From the NCBI GenBank assembly GCA_030386875.1, contig CM059577.1, positions 25,431,038-25,495,037 on the forward strand: 64,000 bases of DNA. The letters run 5' to 3'. This document shows, in pieces, positions 33,501-44,756 of the stretch. Position numbers and translations under genes: made by a program. A model generated the notes under the pieces. It was given only the letters and a program-made list of their open reading frames with translations, made no database searches and was not told where the DNA came from. The stretch's first letter is position 1. The number at the start of each line of letters is the position of its first letter. The stretch is from Morinoia aosen (taxonomy: Eukaryota; Arthropoda; Malacostraca; Amphipoda; Talitridae).

Positions 33501-35890
33501 GAAATATAGGAGGCACATCTGAGATAGGCAATGTCTTCTATATCTGAAATATAGGAGGCACATCTGAGATAGGCAGTGTCTTCTATATCTGAAATATAGG
33601 AGGCACATCTGAGATAGGCAATGTCTTCTATATCTGAAATATAGGAGGCACATCTGAGATAGGCAATGTCTTCTATATCTGAAATATAGGAGGCACATCT
33701 GAGATAGGCAATGTCTTCTATATCTGAAATATAGGAGGCACATCTGAGATAGGCAGTGTCTTCTATATCTGAAATAAAGGAGGCACATCTGAGATAGGCA
33801 ATGTCTTCTATATCTGAAATATAGGAGGCACATCTGAGATAGGCAATGTCTTCTATATCTGAAATATAGGAGGCACATCTGAGATAGGCAATGTCTTCTA
33901 TATCTGAAATATAGGAGGCACATCTGAGATAGGCAGTGTCTTCTATATCTGAAATATAGGAGGCACATCTGAGATAGGCAATGTCTTCTATATCTGAAAT
34001 ATAGGAGGCACATCTGAGATAGGCAATGTCTTCTATATCTGAAATATAGGAGGCACATCTGAGATAGGCAATGTCTTCTATATCTGAAATATAGGAGGCA
34101 CATCTGAGATAGGCAGTGTCTTCTATATCTGAAATATAGGAGGCACATCTGAGATAGGCAATGTCTTCTATATCTGAAATATAGGAGGCACATCTGAGAT
34201 AGGCAGTGTCTTCTATATCTGAAATATAGGAGGCACATCTGAGATAGGCAATGTCTTCTATATCTGAAATATAGGAGGCACATCTGAGATAGGCAATGTC
34301 TTCTATATCTGAAATATAGGAGGCACATCTGAGATAGGCAATGTCTTCTATATCTGAAATATAGGAGGCACATCTGAGATAGGCAATGTCTTCTATATCT
34401 GAAATATAGGAGGCACATCTGAGATAGGCAATGTCTTCTATATCTGAAATATAGGAGGCACATCTGAGATAGGCAGTGTCTTCTATATCTGAAATATAGG
34501 AGGCACATCTGAGATAGGCAATGTCTTCTATATCTGAAATATAGGAGGCACATCTGAGATAGGCAATGTCTTCTATATCTGAAATATAGGAGGCACATCT
34601 GAGATAGGCAATGTCTTCTATATCTGAAATATAGGAGGCACATCTGAGATAGGCAATGTCTTCTATATCTGAAATATAGGAGGCACATCTGAGATAGGCA
34701 ATGTCTTCTATATCTGAAATATAGGAGGCACATCTGAGATAGGCAATGTCTTCTATATCTGAAATATAGGAGGCACATCTGAGATAGGCAATGTCTTCTA
34801 TATCTGAAATATAGGAGGCACATCTGAGATAGGCAATGTCTTCTATATCTGAAATATAGGAGGCACATCTGAGATAGGCAATGTCTTCTATATCTGAAAT
34901 ATAGGAGGCACATCTGAGATAGGCAATGTCTTCTATATCTGAAATATAGGAGGCACATCTGAGATAGGCAGTGTCTTCTATATCTGAAATATAGGAGGCA
35001 CATCTGAGATAGGCAATGTCTTCTATATCTGAAATATAGGAGGCACATCTGAGATAGGCAATGTCTTCTATATCTGAAATATAGGAGGCACATCTGAGAT
35101 AGGCAATGTCTTCTATATCTGAAATATAGGAGGCACATCTGAGATAGGCAATGTCTTCTATATCTGAAATATAGGAGGCACATCTGAGATAGGCAATGTC
35201 TTCTATATCTGAAATATAGGAGGCACATCTGAGATAGGCAATGTCTTCTATATCTGAAATATAGGAGGCACATCTGAGATAGGCAATGTCTTCTATATCT
35301 GAAATATAGGAGGCACATCTGAGATAGGCAATGTCTTCTATATCTGAAATATAGGAGGCACATCTGAGATAGGCAATGTCTTCTATATCTGAAATATAGG
35401 AGGCACATCTGAGATAGGCAATGTCTTCTATATCTGAAATATAGGAGGCACATCTGAGATAGGCAATGTCTTCTATATCTGAAATATAGGAGGCACATCT
35501 GAGATAGGCAATGTCTTCTATATCTGAAATATAGGAGGCACATCTGAGATAGGCAATGTCTTCTATATCTGAAATATAGGAGGCACATCTGAGATAGGCA
35601 GTGTCTTCTATATCTGAAATATAGGAGGCACATCTGAGATAGGCAGTGTCTTCTATATCTGAAATATAGGAGGCACATCTGAGATAGGCAGTGTCTTCTA
35701 TATCTGAAATATAGGAGGCACATCTGAGATAGGCAATGTCTTCTATATCTGAAATATAGGAGGCACATCTGAGATAGGCAATGTCTTCTATATCTGAAAT
35801 ATAGGAGGCACATCTGAGATAGGCAATGTCTTCTATATCTGAAACATAGGAGGCACATCTGAGATAGGCAATGTCTTCTATACCTCAGAT
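30591..35890. repeat. 45-bp satellite, about 117 copies, highly uniform
   Basis: The unit (starting atgtcttctatatctgaaat, ending ctgagataggca) repeats with no length change for 5.3 kb. Units from about 30900 to 35840 are almost identical. Copies decay at the left edge (30591-30900) and abruptly over one or two units at the right edge. Because 45 is a multiple of 3, one - strand frame stays open for 1801 codons as a 15-residue repeat (MCLLYFRYRRHCLSQ). A second - strand frame is also stop-free within the unit. Each unit has an internal inverted repeat ctatat/atatag and two similar halves beginning atctga. The common variant ggcagtg recurs every 180 bp at 33396-34116. Confidence 0.97.
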
Positions 35891-36287
35891 AAGGGAGTCA
35901 TTACCCTCGCTTTGTGTCTGCCTACAAACACACTCGACGCTCGAGCAACACATCACATGCGCACCTCAACTGACTCGGACCAAATCTGCTGGAGTTATTT
36001 GACTCCTAACAAAATTATTAAAAAACCAGAGTAAATTACTTGGTATGTTCAATGCAGCGGCTTCTGTCTGAGGTGCGAGTGTTGGTGCTGTGGGCAACGA
36101 GACATGGACGCACTGCAGGGATGCTGGGAGAAAAGCATACTCACATACTCGCACTTGTGCTTATTGATAACAAGACTGTTGACAATGATTTGGTTGTTCG
36201 TGAAAAAATAAGATTGCTGCTGTTGAAATCGAAATATCGCTCTCAAATGATGAGTAATGTGATAATTGCCTACAACACAGCTACCAC
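35891..36287. other. Unique spacer between two large arrays
   Basis: This is 400 bp of ordinary-looking sequence between the satellite and the C/A array. The open + frame that begins at 36040 continues into the array, and its unique 80 codons show no motif. It could be an exon fragment, but nothing supports this. Confidence 0.35.
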
Positions 36288-37945
36288 TGTATCGCCCCCA
36301 CTCTATACACACCCCCACTGCACACCCCCACTGCACACACCCCACTACACAACCCCCACTGCACACCCCCACTGCACACCCCACACTGCAAACCCCCACT
36401 GCACACCCCCCACTGCACACACCCCACTACACAACCCCCACTGCACACCCCCACAGCACACCCCAACTGCACACCCCCACTACACAACCCCCACTGCACA
36501 ACCCCCACTGCACACCCCCACTGCACACCCCCACTGCACATACCCACACTGCACACCCCCACTGCGAAAACCCCCCCTAAACAACCCTCACTGCACACCC
36601 CCACTGCACAACCCCCAATGCACACCCAAACGAGACACCCCCACTGCACAACTCCCACTGCACACCCCCACTGCACCCCCCAGCTGCACATACCCACACT
36701 GCACACCCCCACTGCACACCCCAACGGCACACCCCCACTGCACATACTCTGACTGCACACCCCCACAGCACACCCCAACTGCACAACCCCACTGCACATG
36801 CCCCCACTGCACAACCCCACAGCACACACCCCCACAGCACACACCCTCACAGCACACACCCCACACCCCCGCAACACACCCCCACAGCACACACCCACAC
36901 CCCCACAGCACACCCCCACACCCCCACACCCACACCCCCACAGCACACCCCCACACCCCACAGCACACCTCACACCCCCACAGCACACACCCCCACAGCA
37001 CACCCCCGCACCCCACAGCACACCCCACACCCCACAGCACACCCCCACAGCACACCCCCACACCACACAGCACACCCCACACCCCCACAGCACACACCCC
37101 CACAGCATACTCCCCCACCCCACAGCATACCCCCACACCCACACAGCACACACCCACACAGCACACCCCCACACCCCACAGCACACCCCCACCCCCCACA
37201 GCACCCCCCCACCCCCCACAGCACACCCCCACACCCCAAAGCACACCCCCACACCCCCACAGCTCACACCAACACAGCACCCCCCCCCCACACCCCCACA
37301 GCACACCCCCTTACCCCACAGCACACCCCAACACCCCCACAGCACACACCCCCACTGCACACCCCCACACCCCACAGCACACCCCCTTACCCCACAGCAC
37401 ACCCCCACACCCCCACAGCCCAAAGCACACCCCCACACCCCCACAGCACACACCAACACAGCACCCCCCCCCCCACACCCCCACAGCACACCCCCTTACC
37501 CCACAGCACACCCCAACACCCCCACAGCACACACCCCCACTGCACACCCCCACACCCCACAGCACACCCCCTTACCCCACAGCACACCCCCACACCCCCA
37601 CAGCCCAAAGCACACCCCCACACCCCCACAGCACACACCAACACAGCACCCCCCCCCCCCCACACCCCCACAGCACACCCCCTTACCCCACAGCACACCC
37701 CAACACCCCCACAGCACACACCCCCACTGCACACCCCCACACCCCACAGCACACCCCACACCCCACAGCACACCCCCACACCCCCACAGCACACACCCCC
37801 ACAGCACCCCCCCACACCCCCCACAGCACACCCCCACACCCCACAGCACACCCCCACACCCCCACAGCACACACCCCCACCTGCACACCCCCACACCCCA
37901 CAGCACACCCCACAGCACACCCCCACACCCCCACAGCCCCCGGCC
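36288..37945. repeat. C/A-rich minisatellite with 185-bp higher-order repeat
   Basis: The + strand is almost only C and A. The left part is built of actgcacaccccc-type units; the right part of cacaccccacagcacaccccc-type units. From about 37260 a higher-order unit of about 185 bp appears three times, marked by accaacacagcac at 37268, 37452 and 37637 followed by a C run of 8-12. The - strand has many runs of four or more G, so G-quadruplexes are likely. Long frames, up to 717 codons on +, follow from the lack of stops in C/A sequence. Confidence 0.95.
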
Positions 37946-38345
37946 AAGTTTCTCCCGCAGCTCTGCTCACAGCTCACGTCGCGGCAGCGGTGATCCTGTC
38001 GAGGTTCACTGACCACACGCCAATTATCCCCTCCCTTGTGCCTCCCCTCTCGTCCTCCCCTTTCCCTTCCTCCTTTTTGCGCCTCTATTCTCCCTTATTC
38101 TTCCCCTTCATCCCCTCTCTTCCCCTCTTTTTCCACCTATCCTCTCCTGTCCGTCCTCCGATTGTGCCCTCGCTTTCGTCTGTTTTGGGTTAAGATGTTT
38201 GTGTGTGACTGTGTGTTGATGTATTTATGTATGAGTTTATATGTGTGTGTTTATTTGTATATGTATATGTGTGTATCTATGAGTTTATATGAGTATATAT
38301 GAGTTTATATGTGTGCGTTTATTTGTTCATGTATATGTGCGTTGT
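37946..38345. repeat. Pyrimidine tract, then TG/TA-rich simple sequence
   Basis: From about 38025 to 38165 the + strand is C/T-rich (cctcccctctcgtcctcccc). From 38200 to 38345 it becomes a T/G/A simple sequence with the motif gagtttatatgtgtg recurring about three times. Confidence 0.75.
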
Positions 38346-39000
38346 GGGTAAAAGTGCAAGGAAACAAGTCTTTAATGAGATCATTATTTCATTTAAGAGA
38401 GACAATTAATTAACATGTTTGCAACGTTTTCACGTCCTGGGCCATTATGGACTCTGAACACCAATAGAGAAAAACTTGCCAAAGACATATCAAAATATAT
38501 CAATCATGCGACACGAATGACAAATCAAAAAGAGTTAAATTATCACAGATGAAAATAGTAAAATTTAAGTTTTTAGTTTTCGGTCAAAAAAAAACAAGAA
38601 CGTGACTTTAAAGCATCATGCACCGAAAAAAGACCCTCTACTTGCCGATTCCAGGAAAATAAAATTCCAGTCCAGAAAATTTTTTAAGGTCATCAAAGCA
38701 TTTCATGTAGGAACTATAAGATTGTCGTAGACTAACAGGTTCGAAAAAAACTTGTGTGCAAACGATTTTTTGTTCATCTACGCGTCATATTTTGGAACTA
38801 TAAGCCTTGTAGACTAAATGATTCGAAAATATTCTGTTCGCAAAAGACTTGAAATATTTTTTGAAGAAGGCATGCTTCATACCGGCCCCAGAGCGGCCAC
38901 TGGCGTCCCCATGACCCCGTACTACACGCAACATGCACTCACAGCCATTTCTCATACTCTTCGCTAACGTAAGAGCATGAGTACTGTAGAAACTCTCGTA
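38346..39000. other. Unique stretch, nothing recognised
   Basis: A 74-codon - strand frame (38785-39009) has no motif. The word attcgaaaa with nearby ttgtagactaa recurs twice (38724 and 38808), suggesting a small local duplication. Confidence 0.4.
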
Positions 39001-39225
39001 TTGGAGCATTTATCGTGGGCTCAGCGATCGTACAGCGATCGTGCTTGCAGCATGGATCGTACACGCAACAATCGTGTCACAATCGCGCAAGTATAAGTCG
39101 CCCTTTGGAAATCGTGCTCGTGGAATCGTACCATTATCGTGTACGTAAGATCGCACCAATATCGTGTACGTGAGATCGTACTAGTATTGCAGACGCAGAA
39201 TCGTACCTTGATCGTGCACTACCAA
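39001..39225. repeat. Degenerate array of about 26-bp ATCGTG units
   Basis: The motif atcgtgtacgtaagatcgca and relatives (atcgtgctcgtggaatcgta, atcgtgtacgtgagatcgta) recur about eight times with variable spacing. Confidence 0.8.
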
Positions 39226-39327
39226 GGCCCTCATCAGCAGTGCAAGAAAATACTGCACTGCATTGACATTTGCACTGTACACGCACACACGTCCACACGC
39301 ACACACGCACGCACGGTTAAACAGGCG

Positions 39328-41005
39328 AAGGAGGGAAGCACCGTGTGAGGGAGGGAAGCACCGTGTGAGGGAGGGAAGCAACCGTGTGAGGGGAGGGAAG
39401 CACCGTGTGAGGGAGGGAAGCACCGTGTGAGGGAGGGAAGCACCGTGGTGAGGGAGGGAAGCACCGTGTGAGGGAGGGAAGCACCGTGTAAGGGAGGGAA
39501 GCACCGTGTGAGGGAGGGAAGCACCGTGTGAGGGAGGGAAGCACCGTGTGAGGGAGGGAAGCACCGTGTGAGGGAGGGAAGCACCGTGTGAGGGAGGGAA
39601 GCACCGTGTGAGGGAGGGAAGCACCGTGTGAGGGAGGGAGCAGCACCGGTGTGAGGGAGGGAAGCACCGTGTGAGGGAGGGAAGCACCGTGTGAGGGAGG
39701 GAAGCACCGTGTGAGGGAGGGAAGCACCGTGTAAGGGAGGGAAGCACCGTGTGAGGGAGGGAAGCACCGTGTGAGGGAGGGAAGCACTGTGGTGAGGGAG
39801 GGAAGCACCGTGTGAGGGAGGGAAGCACCGTGTGAGGGAGGGAAGCACCGTGTGAGGGAGGGAAGCACCGTGTGAGGGAAGGAAGCACCGTGTGAGGGAG
39901 GGAAGCACCGTGTGAGGGAGGGAAGCACCGTGTGAGGGAGGGAAGCACCGTGTGAGGGAGGGAAGCACCGTGTGAGGGAGGGAAGCACCGTGTAAGGGAG
40001 GGAAGCACCGTGTGAGGGAGGGAAGCACCGTGTGAGGGAGGGAAGCACCGTGTAAGGGAGGGAAGCACCGTGTAAGGGAGGGAAGCACCGTGTAAGGGAG
40101 GGAAGCACCGTGTAAGGGAGGGAAGCACCGTGTAAGGGAGGGAAGCACCGTGTGGAGGGAGGGAAGCACCGTGTGAGGGAGGGAAGCACCGTGTAAGGGA
40201 GGGAAGCACCGTGTGAGGGAGGGAAGCACCGTGTGAGGGAGGGAAGCACCGTGTAAGGGAGGGAAGCACCGTGTAAGGGAGGGAAGCACCGTGTAAGGGA
40301 GGGAAGCACCGTGTGAGGGAGGGGGAAGCACCGTGTGAGGGAGGGAAGCACCGTGTGAGGGAGGGAAGCACCGTGTAAGGGAGGGGAAGCACCGTGTAAG
40401 GGAGGGGAAGCACCGTGTAAGGGAGGGAAGCACCGTGTGAGGGAGGGAAGCACCGTGTAAGGGAGGGAAGCACCGTGTAAGGGAGGGAAGCACCGTGTGA
40501 GGGAGGGAAGCACCGTGTGAGGGAGGGAAGCACCGTGTAAGGGAGGGAAGCACCGTGTGAGGGAGGGAAGCACCGTGTAAGGGAGGGAAGCACCGTGTGA
40601 GGGAGGGAAGCACCGTGTGAGGGAGGGAAGCACCGTGTGAGGGAGGGAAGCACCGTGTAAGGGAGGGAAGCACCGTGTAAGGGAGGGAAGCACCGTGTGA
40701 GGGAGGGAAGCACCGTGTGAGGAGGGAAGCACCGTGTAAGGGAGGGAAGCACCGTGTGAGGGAGGGAAGCACCGTGTGAGGGAGGGAAGCACCGTGTGAG
40801 GGAGGGAAGCACCGTGTGAGGGAGGGAAGCACCGTGGTGAGGGAGGGAAGCACCGTGTGAGGGAGGGAAGCACCGTGTAAGGGAGGGAAGCACCGTGTAA
40901 GGGAGGGAAGCACCGTGTGAGGGAGGGAAGCACCGTGTAAGGGAGGGAAGCACCGTGTGAGGGAGGGAAGCACCGTGTGAGGGAGGGAAGCACCGTGTGA
41001 GGGAG
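39328..41005. repeat. 20-bp G-rich minisatellite, about 84 copies
   Basis: The unit is gaagcaccgtgtgagggagg with a frequent A variant (gtgtaaggg) and rare 1-2-bp indels. Because 20 is not a multiple of 3 and the C-rich strand lacks stops, all three - strand frames stay open for about 560-615 codons. Each unit contributes a gggaggg block on +, so long-loop G-quadruplexes are possible. Confidence 0.97.
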
Positions 41006-41144
41006 GCGAATCCTTCAATCATCCCCAACTTAAGGAAATTTTTACTCCCATTTTACTACCTCACAGAAAAGTTTTCTCGCGCCCTACTTTTGAAGCTGAG
41101 GTCTCTGTCCTGCAACTCTCCCCATGGTTCTTCCCCTCATAACT

Positions 41145-42005
41145 CCGCGCCCAAAACCTCCCCTTCCCCTCGCCCCAAATCACCCCATCCCCTCTCCCAA
41201 ATCTCCCCATCCCCTCCCCCAAATCTCCCCATCCCCTCGCACCAAATCCCCCCATCCCCTCGCCCCAAATCTCCCCATCCCCTCGCCCCAAATCTCCCCA
41301 TCCCCTCGCCCCAAATCTCCCCATCTCCTCGCCCCAAATTTCCCCATCCCCTCGCCCCAAATCTCCCCATCCCCTCGCCCAAAATCTCCCCATCCCTCAC
41401 CCCAAATCACCCCATCCCCTCTCCCAAATCTCCCCATCCCCTCCCCCAAATCTCCCCATCCCCTCGCACCAAATCTCCCCATCCCCTCGCCCCAAATCTC
41501 CCCATCCCCTCGCCCCAAATCTCCCCATCCCCTCGCCCCAAATCTCCCCATCTCCTCGTCCCAAATATCCTCATCCCCTCGCCCCAAATCATCCCATCCC
41601 CTCGCCCCAAATCTCCCCATCCCCTCTCCCAAATCTCTCCATCCCCTCCCCCAAATCTCCTTATCCCCTCGCTCAAAATCTCTCCATCCCCTCGCCCCAA
41701 ATCTCCCCATCCCCTCGCCCCAAATCTCCCCATCCCCTCGCCCCAAATCACCCCATCCCCTCTCCCAAATCTCTCCATCACCTCCCCCAAATTTTCCCCT
41801 CCCATCCCCTCGCCCCAAATCTCCCCATCCCCTCGCCCCAAATCTCCCCATCCCCTCGCCCTAAATCTCTCCATCCCCTCTCCCAAATCTCTCCAACCCC
41901 TCCCCCAAATTTTCCCATCCCCTCCCCCAAATCTCCTTATCCTCTCGCTCAAAATCTCTGTCTCCCCTCGCTCTAAATTCCCCCATTCCCCACAACGCAA
42001 CACCT
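41145..42005. repeat. 22-23-bp C-rich minisatellite, about 37 copies
   Basis: The unit is built of aaatctccccatcccctcgc plus cccc. Variants at one site (tcgcccc, tctccc, tccccc) are grouped into a repeated block of roughly eight units (for example the atcaccccatcccctctccc block near 41173, 41406 and 41747), so a higher-order structure is present. It decays after 41900. Confidence 0.93.
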
Positions 42006-42549
42006 AAAATCTCCTCATCCCCCTCACCTACACGCCCCTAATCCCCCACCCCACGCCCCAAATCTCCCTATCCCCACGATCCCAAACCCCAAGCCCCCCT
42101 TGCCCCAGGGGCTACCCCCGGGCGATCCCCATCTGCAGTTTTCGCCATGCCTGCGTGACGCCCCTTTCGTTCTCGCAAACCCCGCCTCCAGCCTCCACTT
42201 TGTTCCCCAGCCTTTCCAACCCCCACAGGGGGGGCCTTCCCTCTCTGGCGACCATCTATCGAGCTCAGAGGGGGGTGGGACCCCCTTGTGGACCCCCAAA
42301 CCGCTTCCTGTCCGCGCGGGAGCGTTTCTGCAAGTGACCGCAGGGGTCGGAGGCCACGTGAAGAAATGCTCGAGCGCTGAGACGAAGGTGGTCTGGCTGG
42401 CGCTATCCAGAGCACGGGGAGCTGAGGGGGGACTGCCCCCGGCTACTGGGGGGGCTCGTTGGGGGGCAGGAATGGTGGTACAAGGGGAAAGGGGGGAAGG
42501 GGAAGGGGGAAAGTCTCCGAACAAATGAGCGGTCTTCTCTCTGAGCGCG
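42006..42549. other. GC-rich stretch between C-rich and GT-rich arrays
   Basis: High G+C, with frames of 142 codons on + (42100-42528) and 115-166 codons on -, all Pro/Gly-rich and without motifs. Several frames being open at once reflects composition. It may be old array-derived DNA or a CpG-rich regulatory piece. Confidence 0.35.
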
Positions 42550-42970
42550 GCTTATGTGCGCCGTGTGGTGGTGTGCTCCGTCTTGTGGGAGCTGCACCAT
42601 GGGAGCTGTGGTGTGGTGCTGTGGTGCGGTGTGGTGTGGTGGTGTGGTGCTGTGGTGTAGTGTGGTGCTGTGCTCCGTCTTGTGGGAGCTGGGAGCTGTG
42701 GTGTGGTGCTGTGGTGCGGTGTGGTGTGGTGGTGTGGTGCTGTGGTGTAGTGTGGTGGTGTGCTCCGTCTTGTGGGAGCTGCACCATGGGAGCTGTGGTG
42801 TGGTGCTGTGGTGTGGTGCTGTGCTCCGTCTTGTATGAGCTGGGAGCTGTGGTGTGGTGCTGTGGTGCGGTGTGGTGTGGTGTGGTGCTGTGGTGTAGTG
42901 TGGTGCAGTGTGGTGTTGTGGTGTGGTGCTGTGGTGCGGTGTAGTACTGTGGTGTGGTGCTGTGGTTTGG
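42550..42970. repeat. GTG-rich array with about 92-bp higher-order repeat
   Basis: The sub-repeat is gtggtgctgtggtg-like. A longer period is marked by gctccgtcttgtgggagctg at about 42577, 42671, 42764 and, as a variant, 42823. The spacing is about 93 bp for the first three copies and shorter for the last. Confidence 0.9.
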
Positions 42971-43159
42971 CAAGCACAGTGAACACCACAGCCCGGGATA
43001 ATGTTTCAACAGGTTTCAATGCATGCAACTGATATGGAGTTTAACAAATCCATTAACTGGTGTTCAGAGCGAAGCAGTCCAGATGTGAGGCGCAACAGAC
43101 TGTACTGAAAGACATCACGGCGACAGCCTTACTCTTTAGAAAGATGATAAAAGCATAGC

Positions 43160-43375
43160 AATAATAGCCAGAGGCGTAGCAAAGATGGCTAGAGGCGCAG
43201 CAAAGATGGCTAGAGGCGCAGCAAAGATGGCTAGAGGCGCAGCAAAGATGGCTTAGAGGCGCAGCAAAGATGGCTAGAGGCGCAGCAAAGATGGCTAGAG
43301 GCACAGCAAAGATGGCAGAGGCACAGCTGAGATGGCTAGGGGCACAGCTGAGATGGCTAGAGGCGCAGCAATATT
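43160..43375. repeat. 21-bp minisatellite, about ten copies
   Basis: The unit caaagatggctagaggcgca plus g repeats with a period of 21 bp (43201, 43222, 43243) and decays to acagctgagatggctagggg at the 3' side. It is in frame with itself (7 codons, MARGAAK on +), so short frames remain open. Each unit has an aagatggc word similar to a YY1 core. Confidence 0.92.
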
Positions 43376-43860
43376 TAATAAGGAATATAAGACACACTAC
43401 CGCCCGCTACACTGCAGCAGGAGACAGAAAAGAGTTTCCCAGCACTTTGCTTACGGCCCCGCGTTTGAAGTTTATAGAGTGAATGAATCATTTTTTTATC
43501 TTCATCTCTCAAAATCCCATCTTTCTGTACAGTTATGGGCAGAAGCAGTAATTAATTAAGTACAGTGTTATGTGTAATAATTAAATTCAGCAATTAATTA
43601 AGGAAAACATTAAGTACAATATAACAATTGAATATTTAGTTGTGTATAATGTTTGATACAATAGATACAATACAATTTGATTAATTATTCAGTAATTAAT
43701 CAAGTGAGCAACTACTTTTTTACTACAATCACAATGGTGTTTTAACTTCTAATTTTAAGAGCAAAGAGTTGATAAAAAGCTCAATGAGTACGAGGGTTTC
43801 CCTTCTGTTATACCCGTTTTTTTTTCTATAATCACCAGCAGAGCTGCTTTCTTCAGGTGA
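43376..43860. other. AT-rich stretch, nothing recognised
   Basis: The motif aattaattaag and similar words recur loosely at 43550-43700. No gene. Confidence 0.4.
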
Positions 43861-44010
43861 AAACAAGCGAGGGGGAACTGGATTTGAACTAGGGCCTGTA
43901 ATAATCAAGCCAGTAGCGCAGCCAGAGGGGGGAGGGGGGGGGTAGGGGGGGGCACGGGGGCCATGCCCTTTTCGAAATGCTGAGCTGGGGCCAGTTTCAG
44001 TCGTCGCTTT
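43861..44010 (-). repeat. Possible SINE- or MITE-like piece with tRNA B-box-like word
   Basis: On the - strand the sequence reads ggctgcgctactggcttgat, then ggccctagttcaaatccagt. The word agttcaaatcc fits an RNA polymerase III B box, and tggctgcgctactgg partly resembles an A box at tRNA-like spacing. A G-rich segment (ggggggaggggggggg) follows on +. It does not fold into an obvious tRNA. A tRNA-derived SINE fragment is possible (inference). Confidence 0.3.
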
Positions 44011-44279
44011 AAGTAAAAGAAGTTTTACTTAAGTTTTACTTCAAGTAAAAGAACAAAAAGATTGCTGATCATTTATGTCTCCCCCCGAAATTATTTGTCA
44101 CGGGGATCCTAGCCTCCCCCGAAATTTCCGGATGGCTGCTCCACAGAATCAAACTGAGCTCAGACCGAGTGTACACGGAATGTTTCATCCCCCATAGAGT
44201 GGTCTCAGACTCGGCGTAACCGTAGCAACATCGCCAGGAGCGGAGGCGATGCGCAAGAAATCTCTTCTCTGCGAAAATA

Positions 44280-44660
44280 TCAGTTGCTGCTGCATCTTCA
44301 GGTGCGTGTACGCTTTCTTTGGTCCTTATACGTATTCTCAAATGCGTATAGACGCTTTTTCAGAGGTGTTTGTTTGCATTTTCATGATGCGTAAATGCAT
44401 TCTCAAGTGCGTATACATATCGTCAAGTGCGCATGCACATTCCCACGCACTTATACGTATTATCACGAGCGTATACGCCTTCTCAGGTACATATGCGCAT
44501 TTCCAGCTACTACGCATCCTCTGGTGCTCATACGTGGAGTGTATGCGGATTTAAGTTGCGTACATGCGTACCCCCAAGCAAGCGTACGCATCACCAGGCA
44601 CGCATACGCATCATTAGATACGCAAGAGCACTGCCGAGCACGCACACGTACCTGAGGTAC
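44280..44660. repeat. Strongly diverged array of about 22-bp GCGTATACGC units
   Basis: Motifs such as tctcaagtgcgtatacatat, ttctcaggtacatatgcgca and caccaggcacgcatacgcat recur about every 20-24 bp for 380 bp. It is old compared with the other arrays in the window. Confidence 0.75.
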
Positions 44661-44733
44661 GAATTTGAACTTAAGCATCCGTGCGTTGTAGGTCCGAGCT
44701 GGCGTTACTGCAGGAGATGCCCTGCGGCCAGGA

Positions 44734-44756
44734 GGGGGGGGGGGGGGGGGGGGGGG
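44734..44756. repeat. Homopolymer G run of 23
   Basis: An uninterrupted run of about 23 G on +. Such runs are rare and error-prone in sequencing, so the exact length is uncertain. Confidence 0.9.

Noticed and set aside
30453-35858. A 1801-codon - strand gene
   Set aside because: The frame is an automatic result of a 45-bp (15-codon), stop-free, indel-free satellite. A second frame of the unit is also open, there is no unique domain, and the edge units change the residues freely. It is kept as a finding, not as a CDS.
36040-38193. A 717-codon proline/threonine/histidine-rich + gene
   Set aside because: It spans a C/A-only array in which stop codons cannot form on +. Other frames of both strands are also open.
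39181-41028. Three overlapping - strand genes of 558-615 codons
   Set aside because: All three frames of the same strand are open because the unit is 20 bp and lacks stops, which cannot reflect coding selection.
42100-42528. A 142-codon Gly/Pro-rich gene
   Set aside because: High G+C leaves several frames open on both strands, and there is no motif, start context or splice support.
43861-43960. tRNA gene
   Set aside because: There is a B-box-like word, but no cloverleaf with acceptor and anticodon stems can be drawn.
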